A stretch of DNA of 64,000 bases, taken from assembly GCF_905221025.1 (NCBI RefSeq), contig NZ_CAJNBL010000041.1:84793-148792 (forward strand). The letters run 5' to 3'. The position numbers and the translations under genes are program-made. Positions 28,567 through 37,655 of this stretch are shown here, in pieces. The notes beneath the pieces are model-generated. The model was given only the letters and a program-made list of their open reading frames with translations, was not told the DNA's origin and ran no database searches. This DNA comes from Candidatus Nitrotoga fabula (GTDB lineage Bacteria; Pseudomonadota; Gammaproteobacteria; Burkholderiales; Gallionellaceae). Position 1 is the stretch's first letter. Each line of letters begins with the position of its first letter.

Positions 28567-29571
28567 ATGATAAAACATCTAATGTTGTATTGCATGTTAT
28601 TTGTTTTGCTGGAAACCGCCGTGCAGCCTGGTCTTGCTGCAGAGGTTACCTTGCTGAATGCATCCTATGATGTGTCGCGTGAATTTTATAAAAGTTATAA
28701 CCCGCTATTCACTAAATACTGGAAGCAGAAAACTGGAGATGATCTTGCCATTAAACAATCGCATGGCGGATCCAGCAAACAGGCGCGTGCAGTACTGGAC
28801 GGGTTGGAGGCAGATGTAGTGACGATGAACCAGTCCATTGATGTAGATGTGCTGGCAGAAAAACAACTGGTTCCAGTTAATTGGGCTGAACGCTTGCCAC
28901 ATGGTAGTTCTCCTTTCAGTTCTACACTAGTTTTTCTGGTGCGCAAAGGTAATCCAAAAAGGATTAACAATTGGGATGACCTCGCGAAAAATGGGATTTC
29001 CGTAATTATTGCCAATCCAAAAACATCCGGTAATGGACGTTACGCTTATCTGGCAGCCTGGGGTTCAGTCATCAGGCAAGGGGGAAATGAAGCGCAGGCA
29101 AAAGATCTGACTGCCAGGGTTTTTGCAAATGTACCTATCTTGGAAACTGGTGGGCGCGGCGCAACGACGGCTTTTGTTCAACGTAATATCGGTGACGTGC
29201 TGGTTACCTTTGAAAATGAGGTTCAATTAATCAAGCAGGAATATGGAGCGGACAGGTTCGATATTGCCTATCCAGTTGTCAGTATCGTGGCTGATCTGCC
29301 AGTAAGTGTGGTGGACAAGGTAGTGGATAAGCGCGGTACCCGCAAGGTGGCGGAAGCCTATCTGAAGCACCTTTATTCATCCGAAGCCCAGGAAATTGCG
29401 GCGAAACATGAGTTGCGACCACGGGATCCAGCGATTCTTGCAAAATACAGCCGCACCTTGCCGCCACTTAATTTGTTCACTGTGAATGAGGTATTTGGTA
29501 GTCTGAAGCAGGCGCAGACAGTACATTTTAAGGATGGTGGCCTGTTTGATCAAATTTATTCACGGAAGTAG
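28567..29571 (+). CDS. sbp: Periplasmic sulfate-binding protein (second copy)
   Basis: The 334-residue paralogue of the protein encoded at 25191-26204 is alike over the whole length. Shared motifs are the mature start [68 protein letters not shown], and the ending [11 protein letters not shown] signal peptide ending near GLAAEV directs it to the periplasm. It starts 11 bp after the porin gene, so porin and binding protein are very probably cotranscribed. Two Sbp paralogues may differ in affinity or ligand (sulfate, thiosulfate, molybdate). Confidence 0.94.
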   Translation: MIKHLMLYCMLFVLLETAVQPGLAAEVTLLNASYDVSREFYKSYNPLFTKYWKQKTGDDLAIKQSHGGSSKQARAVLDGLEADVVTMNQSIDVDVLAEKQLVPVNWAERLPHGSSPFSSTLVFLVRKGNPKRINNWDDLAKNGISVIIANPKTSGNGRYAYLAAWGSVIRQGGNEAQAKDLTARVFANVPILETGGRGATTAFVQRNIGDVLVTFENEVQLIKQEYGADRFDIAYPVVSIVADLPVSVVDKVVDKRGTRKVAEAYLKHLYSSEAQEIAAKHELRPRDPAILAKYSRTLPPLNLFTVNEVFGSLKQAQTVHFKDGGLFDQIYSRK

Positions 29572-29582
29572 GAGGCTCTGTC

Positions 29583-30428
29583 ATGTCACCTCTTTTTCGT
29601 TTAAATGCGCTGCAAAATGAGTTGCGGGATGTTCTTAGCCTCAGCCTGAATGATTATCGACTGGAGGTTCAGGAGGGTGATGTTCGGGCAACCTTTATTG
29701 GGATGCAATTGCGCAGCGCATTTCAACCAATATTCAATCTGGATGCAAATATCCCTTTGGGATATGAGGCGTTGCTTCGGGCATCGGATCTTAATGGAAA
29801 TGTTATCGCTCCTCTCGTCGCGTTCAGGAAGGCAGAGGTTGCCGGGAAACTGGTTAAGTTTGATCGTTTGTGCCGTACGTTACATACGCTGAACTATTTA
29901 AATATGGGGACGAAACAAAATATTCTGTTCCTTAATGTGCATCCTGAGTTGTTAGTGGCGGTGAATTCACATGGAAAAATATTTGAACAGGTGCTGCATA
30001 TTCATTCTTTGCAACCGGATAATGTGGTAATCGAAATCAATGAAAGTGAAGTGAGTGATGATAATTTATTGAATGATGCCATAGTTAATTACCGCGAGCG
30101 TGGCTACAGGATTGCCATTGATGATTTTGGTAAAGCGCATTCCAATCTAAACAGGCTTTACAAGTTTTCGCCTGACTATGTGAAATTCGATCCCAGTATT
30201 ATCAAGCTTGCCGAAAAGAATGACCGTATACAACGTATTCTGCCCAAATTGGTAGGTATAATCGGCGAGTTGGATGCGAAGGTGATTATTGAGGGGATTG
30301 AAACAGAAAATCAACTTGAACTTGCACGCCATGCTGGAGTACATCTCGTGCAGGGGTATTTCCTCGGACGTCCGGCGCCAGCGCTTAGCTGGGATCAGGC
30401 AGATCTTGCCCTACCTGTCGCTGCATGA
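29583..30428 (+). CDS. EAL-domain protein (c-di-GMP phosphodiesterase type)
   Basis: The 281-residue cytoplasmic protein is a nearly free-standing EAL domain with a 40-residue N-terminal lead. Catalytic residues are present: EALLR at 62-66, the Asn of FLNVHP at 118, Glu of VIEINESE at 151-154, DDFG at 180-183, Lys of YVKFDPS at 201, EGIET near 240 and VQGYFLGRP near 258. Loop 6 is unusual: after DDFG it reads KAHSNL rather than the common (T/A)GYSSL. So it may be an active phosphodiesterase or a c-di-GMP receptor with altered activity. It begins 11 bp after sbp and has no sensor domain. Confidence 0.88.
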   Translation: MSPLFRLNALQNELRDVLSLSLNDYRLEVQEGDVRATFIGMQLRSAFQPIFNLDANIPLGYEALLRASDLNGNVIAPLVAFRKAEVAGKLVKFDRLCRTLHTLNYLNMGTKQNILFLNVHPELLVAVNSHGKIFEQVLHIHSLQPDNVVIEINESEVSDDNLLNDAIVNYRERGYRIAIDDFGKAHSNLNRLYKFSPDYVKFDPSIIKLAEKNDRIQRILPKLVGIIGELDAKVIIEGIETENQLELARHAGVHLVQGYFLGRPAPALSWDQADLALPVAA

Positions 30429-30435
30429 ATCCCTA

Positions 30436-30466
30436 CCAATAGCGTAAGCTATCTTGGGAAAGAATA
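30436..30466 (+). terminator. Hairpin with T-run after the EAL gene
   Basis: CCAATAGC-gtaa-GCTATcTTGG forms a stem with one bulged base, and AATATTTTTT follows about ten bases later. It sits eight bases after the stop codon of the EAL gene and could end the sbp-EAL transcript, but the T-run is spaced further than usual. Confidence 0.45.
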
Positions 30467-30524
30467 TTTTTTGCAATTAGGGTAATCAGCTTTATGGCTG
30501 ATACATATGCATCATATCATCCAT

Positions 30525-30540
30525 GAGTTTTGCAAAACTC
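30525..30540 (+). repeat. Perfect 16-bp palindrome
   Basis: GAGTTTTGCAAAACTC is its own reverse complement. It lies in the middle of the gap between the EAL and DUF2325 genes. It has the size and symmetry of a dimeric regulator site. Confidence 0.6.
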
Positions 30541-30575
30541 AACCAAATCTACAAGCGAGTTAAATATCGAATTAG

Positions 30576-30608
30576 CGAAATCCTCTGAATAGAGGATTTC
30601 GTTTCTTT
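30576..30608 (+). terminator. Strong hairpin upstream of DUF2325
   Basis: CGAAATCCTCT-gaat-AGAGGATTTCG forms a perfect 11-bp stem with a four-base loop, followed by TTTCTTTG. This is the best terminator-like element of the region and separates the sbp-porin-EAL group from the DUF2325 gene. Confidence 0.7.
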
Positions 30609-30727
30609 GTGTTTCAGAGAACCGATATTTTATATCATAAATTCTGTGATGAATATAATATCTAATTGTTTTTAAAAATAAAAATTTTCATGTAATCTGA
30701 TTCCAGTTTGTTTACATGGAGAATCAG

Positions 30728-31000
30728 ATGGCCGCATTAATTGTAGGGGGGGACATTATTACAACAATCAAGCATGAATTATCCGCTCATGGAATTTCTG
30801 ATTTTGAACATTGGGACGGTCGTAGACCTGGTGACTTGCATCGCATTATTCCAAAAAATACTGAACTAATCGTCGTGGTAACTAATTTTGTAAATCACGG
30901 ATTGGTATCCAAAATAAAAAGAGATGCAAAACGCCTCCGCTTGCCAGTTGTGTACAGCAAAAATTCCCGTTCATTTTTTGCTTCCGTTTCCTCTGTTTAG
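30728..31000 (+). CDS. DUF2325 domain protein
   Basis: This small protein of about 90 residues fits the DUF2325 family: it begins MAALIVGGD, contains FEHWDGRRPGDLHRIIP near 30 and IVVVTNFVNHGLVSKIKRDAKRL near 50, and has PVVYSKNS near 80. The fold is Rossmann-like and the function unknown. The ATG at 30728 has GGAG eight bases upstream; the earlier ATG at 30716 would include that site in the coding region, so the later start is preferred. An 8-G run at 30746-30753 encodes the Gly-Gly of the first loop. It is preceded by several hairpins and followed by a decayed IS3 element. Confidence 0.75.
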   Translation: MAALIVGGDIITTIKHELSAHGISDFEHWDGRRPGDLHRIIPKNTELIVVVTNFVNHGLVSKIKRDAKRLRLPVVYSKNSRSFFASVSSV

Positions 31001-31272
31001 TGCAAAGCTGAGTAGATAGCCATTCGGTCCATTATTAACGGGCAGATTTTCTTTAAATCAATGCTTCACTTTGGGTTGCTTTTTTTCAATGATTATTGTT
31101 CTTATTCATGGGTAGATACGATTTGCTTTGTTGTTCATGAATGTGAGATATAAAGTAGCCGAAATCGCTGTGGTTTTGTGCATGTTTAATAAACCGCCTT
31201 GAAAAGTTTGAGGTAGGCTGAAAAAAAGTGGAGTCTAACGTTTCTGTAGAATCATGTAAACGGAGGACGAAG

Positions 31273-31787
31273 ATGGAACGACTACCACGAGGGGTTTACA
31301 GCCGTGAATTTCGGGGGCAGGCAGTTCGTCTGCATGAAGGACGGGCTGACGGTGCCGGAGGTGGCTAAGCGTTGATCCCTGCCGTAGGGGACGCTGAAAA
31401 ACTGGGTCTATGCGGCCCGCCAAGGTTAACTGGCTGCGGTGGTCAAGAATTAGACGCTACTGCCTGAGGTGGAAATGGAGTTGGTGCGGGTCAAGCGCGA
31501 TCTGGCTGAACTCAAAATGCAGCGTGATCAGTTAAAGAATGCGGCGGCCTACTTCGCGAAGGAATCGTGGTGAAGTTCGGTCGAATGGAAGAATGGCGGC
31601 AGCAGTACCCCCCGGTGGCGGGGATGTGCCTTGTTTTTGACGTATCCGAAAGTGACTACCATGCTTGTCGGGATCGACCCATGTCACGATGTGCGTAAGA
31701 AAATGCCCGCCTTGAAGTCGAGATTCGAGCGGCACACCAGTCCGCCCGTGAAACCTGTGGCCCGGAGCGGTTGCAAAGCGACCTCGC
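31273..31787 (+). pseudogene. Decayed IS3-family transposase (orfA and start of orfB)
   Basis: Pieces of orfA are readable across several frames: MERLPRGVYSREFRGQAVRLHE, then TLKNWVYAARQG, EVEMELVRVKRDLAELKMQ and NAAAYFAKES. OrfB begins KFGRMEEWRQQYPPVAGM near 31570 and carries a TAA after MSRCA, then ENARLEVEIRAAH. There are frameshifts and stops throughout, and the element is cut off at about 31787, right against the end of the amidotransferase gene. The tail includes the same ENARLEVEI stretch found again at 61013-61064, so the genome carries at least two relics of related IS3 elements. Confidence 0.8.
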
Positions 31788-31792
31788 TTCGC

Positions 31793-32620
31793 TTAATCTG
31801 GCTTTCGGCACATTTCATCCAACGATTTAACTGGGCTGGGGATCGTTGTCAGTTGAGCTACTGGTTCTCCTTCATAAAACATCCAAAATGTGCCTGGCGT
31901 CATTGCCTGCCAAGGCTCGTTATCCGTTAACGGCATAGTGGCGATAATGGCAACGCGATCATTAGGCGTAGTCACGTCACTGAAATTTACGGACACATCT
32001 TCATCCTTCAAATGCGCTAAACTAAACGGGCTCTGGCGAATCAGAAAACATAATTCGGTGGAACAATGTACGAACAGGCATTCGCCATTCGATAATAAAT
32101 AGTTGAAAATTCCCATGCCAGCGAGGAAAGTGGTCAGTTCGTGCAGGGTCGCAAAAAGAACATCGCGCGTTGGCGGATTATCGTTAAAGCGAATTCTCAG
32201 ATTTTGGAGAAACCAGCAAAATATACGTTCGCTATCTGTATTGCCCACCGGAACAAAGCCGCCGAACAACTCTGGCTGAAACTGCGGCAAATTGCCGTTG
32301 TGCGCAAAAACCCAATACTGGCCCCATAATTCGCGCACAAACGGATGAGTGTTTTCCAAAGAAACATGGCCTTGCGTCGCCTTGCGAATATGAGCAATGA
32401 CATTGAGGGAATGGATAGGATAATTTCGCACCAACTCCGCGATAGGCGATTGCGCAGAAGGTTTGGGGTCTAGAAATAACCGCACCCCTTTGCCTTCGAA
32501 AAAAGCAATACCCCATCCATCTGCATGAACCCCGGTTTCCCCACCTCGCTTCCGGAAGCCAGTGAAGGAAAAACAAATGTCCGTTGGGGTATTGCAATTC
32601 ATGCCAAGCAGCTCACACAT
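31793..32620 (-). CDS. Class II glutamine amidotransferase (YafJ-like)
   Basis: The 275-residue protein starts MCELLGMN with Cys2 as the N-terminal nucleophile after Met removal. It has the class II (Ntn) pattern: HADGWGIAFFEGKG near 34, IAHIRKATQGHVSLENTHPF near 75, FAHNGNL near 108 and GNTDSERIFCWFL near 126. It releases ammonia from glutamine; the acceptor of this subgroup is not established. The relatives are single-domain proteins, so this length is normal. Its 3' end lies directly against the truncated IS3 relic, and the last residues may have been altered by that insertion. The gene diverges from cysT. Confidence 0.88.
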   Translation of the reverse strand: MCELLGMNCNTPTDICFSFTGFRKRGGETGVHADGWGIAFFEGKGVRLFLDPKPSAQSPIAELVRNYPIHSLNVIAHIRKATQGHVSLENTHPFVRELWGQYWVFAHNGNLPQFQPELFGGFVPVGNTDSERIFCWFLQNLRIRFNDNPPTRDVLFATLHELTTFLAGMGIFNYLLSNGECLFVHCSTELCFLIRQSPFSLAHLKDEDVSVNFSDVTTPNDRVAIIATMPLTDNEPWQAMTPGTFWMFYEGEPVAQLTTIPSPVKSLDEMCRKPD

Positions 32621-32785
32621 TTGTATTCTTCTGACCTTTCCAAAGGTATTGAGTGTATTGCATCTTCACACATTGTGCATATAACAACATATAACAAAAA
32701 AATATTTGAATAGCTGAATTAATGATTTCTGATAAATGGCGGGTATCGGTACACTGCCCGGCAAATTCAGCTTAAGGACAAGACA

Positions 32786-33616
32786 ATGTTAAAACTCAAG
32801 GAGCATAGTGTACTGCCCGGATTCAATCTGGCGCTGGGTTTCACCCTCCTCTATCTTTCTTTGATCGTACTGATTCCCTTGTCATCACTGTTTTTCAAAA
32901 CAGCAACGTCAGGCTGGGATAATTTTTGGGAGATAGTCACAAATGAAAGGGTGCTGGCCTCGCTGCGAGTTACATTCTTTTCTTCCCTGATTGCTGCTGC
33001 ATTGAATGCCATTTTTGGTCTGGTCATCGCGTGGGTGCTGACTCGCTATACGTTTCCCGGGAAACGTCTGATAGACGCGCTGGTAGACCTTCCATTCGCA
33101 TTGCCTACTGCAGTTGCAGGCATTACCCTCGCTATGCTGTATGCACCCAATGGCTGGATCGGCCATTACTTTGCTGAATATGACATCAAGATTGCCTATA
33201 CCCCGCTTGGCATAGTCATAGCACTGACCTTCATCGGCTTGCCTTTCGTGGTGCGTACTGTACAACCAGTATTGGAGGAAATGGAATCGGAAGCTGAAGA
33301 AGCAGCGGCGTGTCTGGGCGCAAGTCGCTGGAATACGGTTCTGCGGGTTATTTTTCCTTCCATTTATCCTGCCTTGCTGACTGGATTTGCATTGGCTTTC
33401 GCACGATCCATTGGGGAATATGGCTCGGTGATTTTTATTGCGGGCAACATGCCGTTCATCTCGGAAATTGCACCTTTGTTGATCGTCGCTAAACTGGAGC
33501 AATACGATTATGCTGGTGCAACCGCAATTGCACTTGTAATGCTGCTGATTTCATTCATGCTACTCCTGATCATCAATGGCTTGCAAGGGTGGAGCAACCG
33601 TCGGGGTATGAAATGA
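32786..33616 (+). CDS. cysT: Sulfate/thiosulfate ABC transporter permease CysT
   Basis: This inner-membrane permease of 276 residues has six hydrophobic segments. The cytoplasmic coupling loop carries the conserved EAA motif in [25 protein letters not shown] near 175. The family-specific [13 protein letters not shown] and [16 protein letters not shown] segments lie near 38 and 105. It is the first gene of a cysT-cysW-cysA operon with four-base overlaps. No binding protein is encoded in this operon, but two sbp genes lie upstream on the same strand. Confidence 0.94.
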   Translation: MLKLKEHSVLPGFNLALGFTLLYLSLIVLIPLSSLFFKTATSGWDNFWEIVTNERVLASLRVTFFSSLIAAALNAIFGLVIAWVLTRYTFPGKRLIDALVDLPFALPTAVAGITLAMLYAPNGWIGHYFAEYDIKIAYTPLGIVIALTFIGLPFVVRTVQPVLEEMESEAEEAAACLGASRWNTVLRVIFPSIYPALLTGFALAFARSIGEYGSVIFIAGNMPFISEIAPLLIVAKLEQYDYAGATAIALVMLLISFMLLLIINGLQGWSNRRGMK

Positions 33617-34494
33617 GGAATTCCAGCCGATTACAGCCAAGCCACATCAAAATCGCTACTTGTGAGCCCAGAATAGTGGCACGAATTCTTATCGCGATTG
33701 CACTGTTCTATCTGGCATTATTTCTTGGCCTGCCTTTGTTTGCGGTGTTCTACGAAGCGCTTGGCAAGGGATGGGAATTATATCTGGAAGCATTGCGAGA
33801 CCCTGATGCAGGGTCGGCGATTGAACTGACCCTAATTGCGGCAGCAATCGCCGTTCCGGCCAATCTGATTTTTGGTGTCGCTGCGGCATGGGCTATTGCG
33901 AAATTCGAGTTCCGTGGCAAAAACCTGTTGATCACGTTGATTGATCTGCCCTTTGCCGTCAGTCCCGTAGTGTCTGGCATGATCTATGTCCTTCTGTTTG
34001 GTGCACAAGGCTGGCTTGGCCCATGGCTGCAGGAACATGATATTAAGCTGATTTTCGCCGTCCCGGGCATTGTGCTAGTCACGATCTTTGTCACCTTTCC
34101 CTTCATTGCCAGGGAGTTAATCCCGCTGATGCAGGCACAGGGCAAGGATGAAGAAGAAGCAGCGGTATCACTGGGCGCTTCTGGCTGGCAAACATTTTGG
34201 CGCATCACCGTGCCCAATATCAAATGGGGGCTGCTATATGGGGTCATACTGTGCAACGCCCGCGCGATGGGAGAGTTCGGTGCGGTATCGGTAGTCTCTG
34301 GGCATATCCGGGGTATGACCAACACGGTGCCGCTGCATGTCGAGATTCTCTATAACGAATACAACTTTGTTGCTGCATTCAGCGTGGCTTCACTCCTTGC
34401 CTTGCTAGCTCTGATTACCTTGCTCGCCAAATCAATAGTCGAATACAGGGTCAGAAAAGATAGCCAGACCATTCCTCACGGAGAAACAGAATGA
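33613..34494 (+). CDS. cysW: Sulfate/thiosulfate ABC transporter permease CysW
   Basis: This second permease of the sulfate importer pairs with CysT. The 293-residue protein has [22 protein letters not shown] near 35, [21 protein letters not shown] near 115 and the EAA coupling loop [24 protein letters not shown] near 180. ATG at 33613 overlaps the cysT stop (ATGA), so it is preferred to a GTG at 33589. It overlaps cysA by four bases as well. Confidence 0.94.
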   Translation: MRNSSRLQPSHIKIATCEPRIVARILIAIALFYLALFLGLPLFAVFYEALGKGWELYLEALRDPDAGSAIELTLIAAAIAVPANLIFGVAAAWAIAKFEFRGKNLLITLIDLPFAVSPVVSGMIYVLLFGAQGWLGPWLQEHDIKLIFAVPGIVLVTIFVTFPFIARELIPLMQAQGKDEEEAAVSLGASGWQTFWRITVPNIKWGLLYGVILCNARAMGEFGAVSVVSGHIRGMTNTVPLHVEILYNEYNFVAAFSVASLLALLALITLLAKSIVEYRVRKDSQTIPHGETE

Positions 34495-35546
34495 GCATCA
34501 CAATTCAAAATTTAAACAAGCAGTTTGGCAATTTTACTGCACTGAACAATATTAATCTGGAGGTCGAAAGCGGAGAGCTGGTTGCGTTACTGGGGCCGTC
34601 CGGATGCGGGAAAACCACGCTGTTACGCATCATCGGCGGATTGGATGTACAGAATTCTGGAAACATACTCTTTCACGGGAAAAACATTGCACATCGCAAT
34701 GCACGCGAGCGCAGTGTCGGATTTGTGTTCCAGCATTACGCCTTGTTCCGGCACATGACATTGTTTGAAAATGTTGCCTTCGGTCTTCGCGTGAAACCAA
34801 AAAAGGAACGGCACAACGAAACTGAAATCAAACGCCGTGTACATGAACTGTTGCAACTGGTTCAACTGGACTGGCTTGCCGACCGATACCCGGCACAACT
34901 TTCCGGAGGACAACGGCAGCGTGTCGCCCTGGCGCGTGCATTAGCCGTTGAGCCACAGATACTATTACTGGATGAACCGTTTGGAGCACTGGATACCAAG
35001 GTACGCAAAGAACTGCGCCGCTGGCTGCGCCGCCTGCATGACGAACTTCACGTCACCAGCGTGTTTGTCACCCATGACCAGGAAGAAGCTCTGGAAGTAG
35101 CGGATCGGATCGTAGTAATGAATAAAGGTGAAATTGAACAAGTGGGGTCACCCGATGAAGTATATGCCAATCCTGGTTCTCCATTCGTATATGAATTCAT
35201 AGGAAATGTAAACTTGTTCCATAGCCGTACACATGCTCTATGGACACACCAACATGGGGACGCCATTGCCTATGTCCGTCCGCACGATATTGAAATAAGC
35301 TCCGATCCGCATCCATCTTCCCTGACAGCCATCGTAAAACAGATCCGGGCAATCGGGCCTACCGTCAGACTGGAAACGGCAACCCTGCCGGACGGAGAAA
35401 TAGTAGAAATCGAGCTGAGTCGCGAGCGTTTCAATGCAACACCGGTAAGTGTAGGAGATAAAGTATTCATTTATCCTCGCCATATCAGGCTGTTTGAAGA
35501 AAAAAAGAAGAACCCTGAGTTTTCAGCAATTGCGCATCATTCATGA
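34491..35546 (+). CDS. cysA: Sulfate/thiosulfate ABC transporter ATPase CysA
   Basis: This ATP-binding subunit powers the CysTW channel. The 351-residue protein has Walker [13 protein letters not shown] at residues 35-46, the Q-loop FVFQHYALF near 79, the ABC signature [15 protein letters not shown] near 139, Walker [13 protein letters not shown] near 160, and the H-loop [11 protein letters not shown] near 195. The C-terminal 110 residues form a TOBE-type regulatory domain. It closes the operon; a short inverted repeat TTCAACT/AGTTGAA lies about 17 bp after the stop but has no T-run. Confidence 0.95.
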   Translation: MSITIQNLNKQFGNFTALNNINLEVESGELVALLGPSGCGKTTLLRIIGGLDVQNSGNILFHGKNIAHRNARERSVGFVFQHYALFRHMTLFENVAFGLRVKPKKERHNETEIKRRVHELLQLVQLDWLADRYPAQLSGGQRQRVALARALAVEPQILLLDEPFGALDTKVRKELRRWLRRLHDELHVTSVFVTHDQEEALEVADRIVVMNKGEIEQVGSPDEVYANPGSPFVYEFIGNVNLFHSRTHALWTHQHGDAIAYVRPHDIEISSDPHPSSLTAIVKQIRAIGPTVRLETATLPDGEIVEIELSRERFNATPVSVGDKVFIYPRHIRLFEEKKKNPEFSAIAHHS

Positions 35547-36193
35547 AACGGTAGCGCAAAACTTCAACTGACATAAGTTGAATTCATGTTGCTGTGGAAC
35601 AACCTGTAACGATGATTACCGATCCACCGCTACCGTCGAAGAAGACACTGAGAATGGGGGATTCTTGCGTTCTGGAACGGACAAGAATGGATATGGCGTC
35701 TGCCCTCGTCGCGATGAGGAACAGCTTCTTGTAGCGATATTCTTCCAGTGGTCGATGGAATTTCCGTCGCTGTGCTGCCACTACTGTACCTCCTTGGCGG
35801 CTTGTGCCTCATCACTCTCGGCAAAATTTCTGCTGAGCAAGATGCGAGGCATGCCGCCAAGTTGGCCTTGCAGGTAGCTCTTGCTGATGCCATGGCATGC
35901 AATGCATCACAGACACTGGATGGTCAACATGGCGATAACCACTTCGCTCAGGATTTCCTTGGAAAAGTTTTGACCCACTGTCTGACATTAAATCACTGGT
36001 ATCACGAGAAAAATTTAAAATCCAGGACCGGGAGAAGGGCATGCAGGTTTGAATTCGGTTCGACCGATGACGACCCACGCTTCGTTTTCTTGGTAAGGCA
36101 GATTGTAAATGACATGTTATATTTCCAGGGGACGGGCTGCAGCCCGGCTTAAATTGAAAAGTTTTTGAAGAAAACTGAACGATCTAACCTTCC
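35547..36193. other. 647-bp region without an assignable gene
   Basis: Several overlapping frames are open here on both strands but none has family features. The longest plus-strand one is at 35748-36152 (134 codons). It starts with a hydrophobic stretch, LPLLYLLGGLCLITLG, and continues with low-complexity Ala-rich sequence; it could be a diverged membrane-anchored protein or chance. A hairpin just after cysA lies at 35563-35582. The DNA may be a decayed gene between cysA and the acyltransferase. Confidence 0.35.
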
Positions 36194-37273
36194 ATGAAAA
36201 AAAATAATGATTTCCCTTCCAATGGCAATTTACGGTATTTTATTCATCTGGATACCGTACGATGCTATGCGGTATTCATGGTGGTTTTTGCGCATATCTT
36301 TCAAATCTGGACATGGAAAGATGCAACTGAATCGCTGTTTCCATTGGGACAGACTGGAGTCGTCTTATTTTTTGTACTAAGCGGATTTCTGATCACTTAC
36401 ATTTTGTTGAAAGAACCGCAACACAAGCCGATAGCGCAATCTTTCAAACAATTCTACATCCGCCGTTCCTTGCGAATTTTTCCTATCTACTATTTGTTTC
36501 TTGCCATATGTTACATAGCCAACATCTCTAATGTTAATGATTATGGCTTCATGCTCTGGTTTTATCTTGGCAATTTCTATATCTTCAACCACAATTCCTG
36601 GATAGGAGAATACAGCCATTTATGGACACTTGCAGTGGAAGAGCAATTCTATCTGCTGTGGCCTTTTCTAGTCTTGTTTTTACGCACACGGACAAAAGCT
36701 CTGCTGATTCTGTTTGTTTCCGTTATCGCACTGGCTTCTCTAGCGCGATTTTATCTATTGTCTGATGGCTTTTCATATACGCAAGCTAAAGTTTTTCCGT
36801 TGGCCAATGTGGATTTCTTTGCCTTGGGTGCATTAATAGCTTTAGGCAACATTTACTGCCAACAGACAGTTCGCTCATCAGGTTATCCATTAGTAGTAAC
36901 TGGTCTAGTACTTTACTACGGCTCATATTACGTATTTGAGAAAATGATTTTCTATATGATTGGACAACTATCAATAGGATTAGTGGCGACCGGAGTCATC
37001 ATCATCGCACTATTTTCTCAGGCAAAAGAAGGAATTCTGCACAACCGGATGACGGTGCATATAGGAAAAATCAGCTACGGAATCTATCTATATCATAATG
37101 CAATTGTGGCTCACTATGCCGAAATCGCCGGCTATTTTGGAATAGATGCAGGAAATTCGTATTATATTAAGATCGTCATATCAGTCTTGTTTACTTTGAT
37201 CATTGCAGAATTGTCATTTTGGTGTATTGAGAAACCTTGCTTGCGTTTTAAAGACCTTTTCCGATCAGCTTGA
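36194..37273 (+). CDS. Acyltransferase 3 family membrane protein (OafA/YrhL-like)
   Basis: The 359-residue protein has about ten hydrophobic segments and the family motifs: HLDTVRCYAVFMVVFAHIF near 17 with the putative catalytic His, GVVLFFVLSGFLITY near 55, FYIRRSLRIFPIYY near 87, and AVEEQFYLLWP near 150. Such proteins transfer acetyl or other acyl groups to sugars of the cell surface (O-antigen, exopolysaccharide) in the inner membrane. The DNA is noticeably A+T-rich compared with hoxF behind it, and it is bordered by non-coding or IS-like stretches, which suggests transfer. Confidence 0.88.
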   Translation: MKKNNDFPSNGNLRYFIHLDTVRCYAVFMVVFAHIFQIWTWKDATESLFPLGQTGVVLFFVLSGFLITYILLKEPQHKPIAQSFKQFYIRRSLRIFPIYYLFLAICYIANISNVNDYGFMLWFYLGNFYIFNHNSWIGEYSHLWTLAVEEQFYLLWPFLVLFLRTRTKALLILFVSVIALASLARFYLLSDGFSYTQAKVFPLANVDFFALGALIALGNIYCQQTVRSSGYPLVVTGLVLYYGSYYVFEKMIFYMIGQLSIGLVATGVIIIALFSQAKEGILHNRMTVHIGKISYGIYLYHNAIVAHYAEIAGYFGIDAGNSYYIKIVISVLFTLIIAELSFWCIEKPCLRFKDLFRSA

Positions 37274-37655
37274 AAATCAGAATCTTTACATTTCTTTATC
37301 TTTCGTAAATTCAAATATTGAAGTGCAACGTATGATTTGAAGAATACCTGGTTTGGTGTTTGGTATCCAAGGGAATCCATGAACAAGTCAGCCGTCCTGT
37401 AAAATGCTCATAAGCCAACGGTAACCTGTATCAGGTCCGGCGAGCGTTACTGGCGTCGGGGGCGCAGTCTGCCCGGAAATATGAAAATCACCGGAAATCC
37501 CGGAGCACTGAATGGATGCTTGTTCCCTAACTTCCTTGGTTGCCTGGTCACAAGATTGCCCCTGGAACTGCATTTGGTTCAATTCATGGTAATTGACCGT
37601 ACAGCGGATGCGAAGGTATGCTTCAAATTGATGGTCCAAAGAATGAGGTGCAATC
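37274..37655. other. 382-bp gap before hoxF
   Basis: Apart from the transposase fragment at 37291-37386 I see no gene. The second half is richer in G+C, like the hox genes, and probably contains the hox promoter. A GAGGTG ribosome site lies just before the TTG start of hoxF. Confidence 0.45.
37291..37386 (-). pseudogene. C-terminal fragment of an IS3-type transposase
   Basis: On the minus strand the translation reads MDSLGYQTPNQVFFKSYVALQ, resembling the end of integrase-core transposases, where a short stretch like RLGYQTPxEVF closes the protein. Nothing else of the element is seen on either side. It is a small scar just after the acyltransferase gene. Confidence 0.4.
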
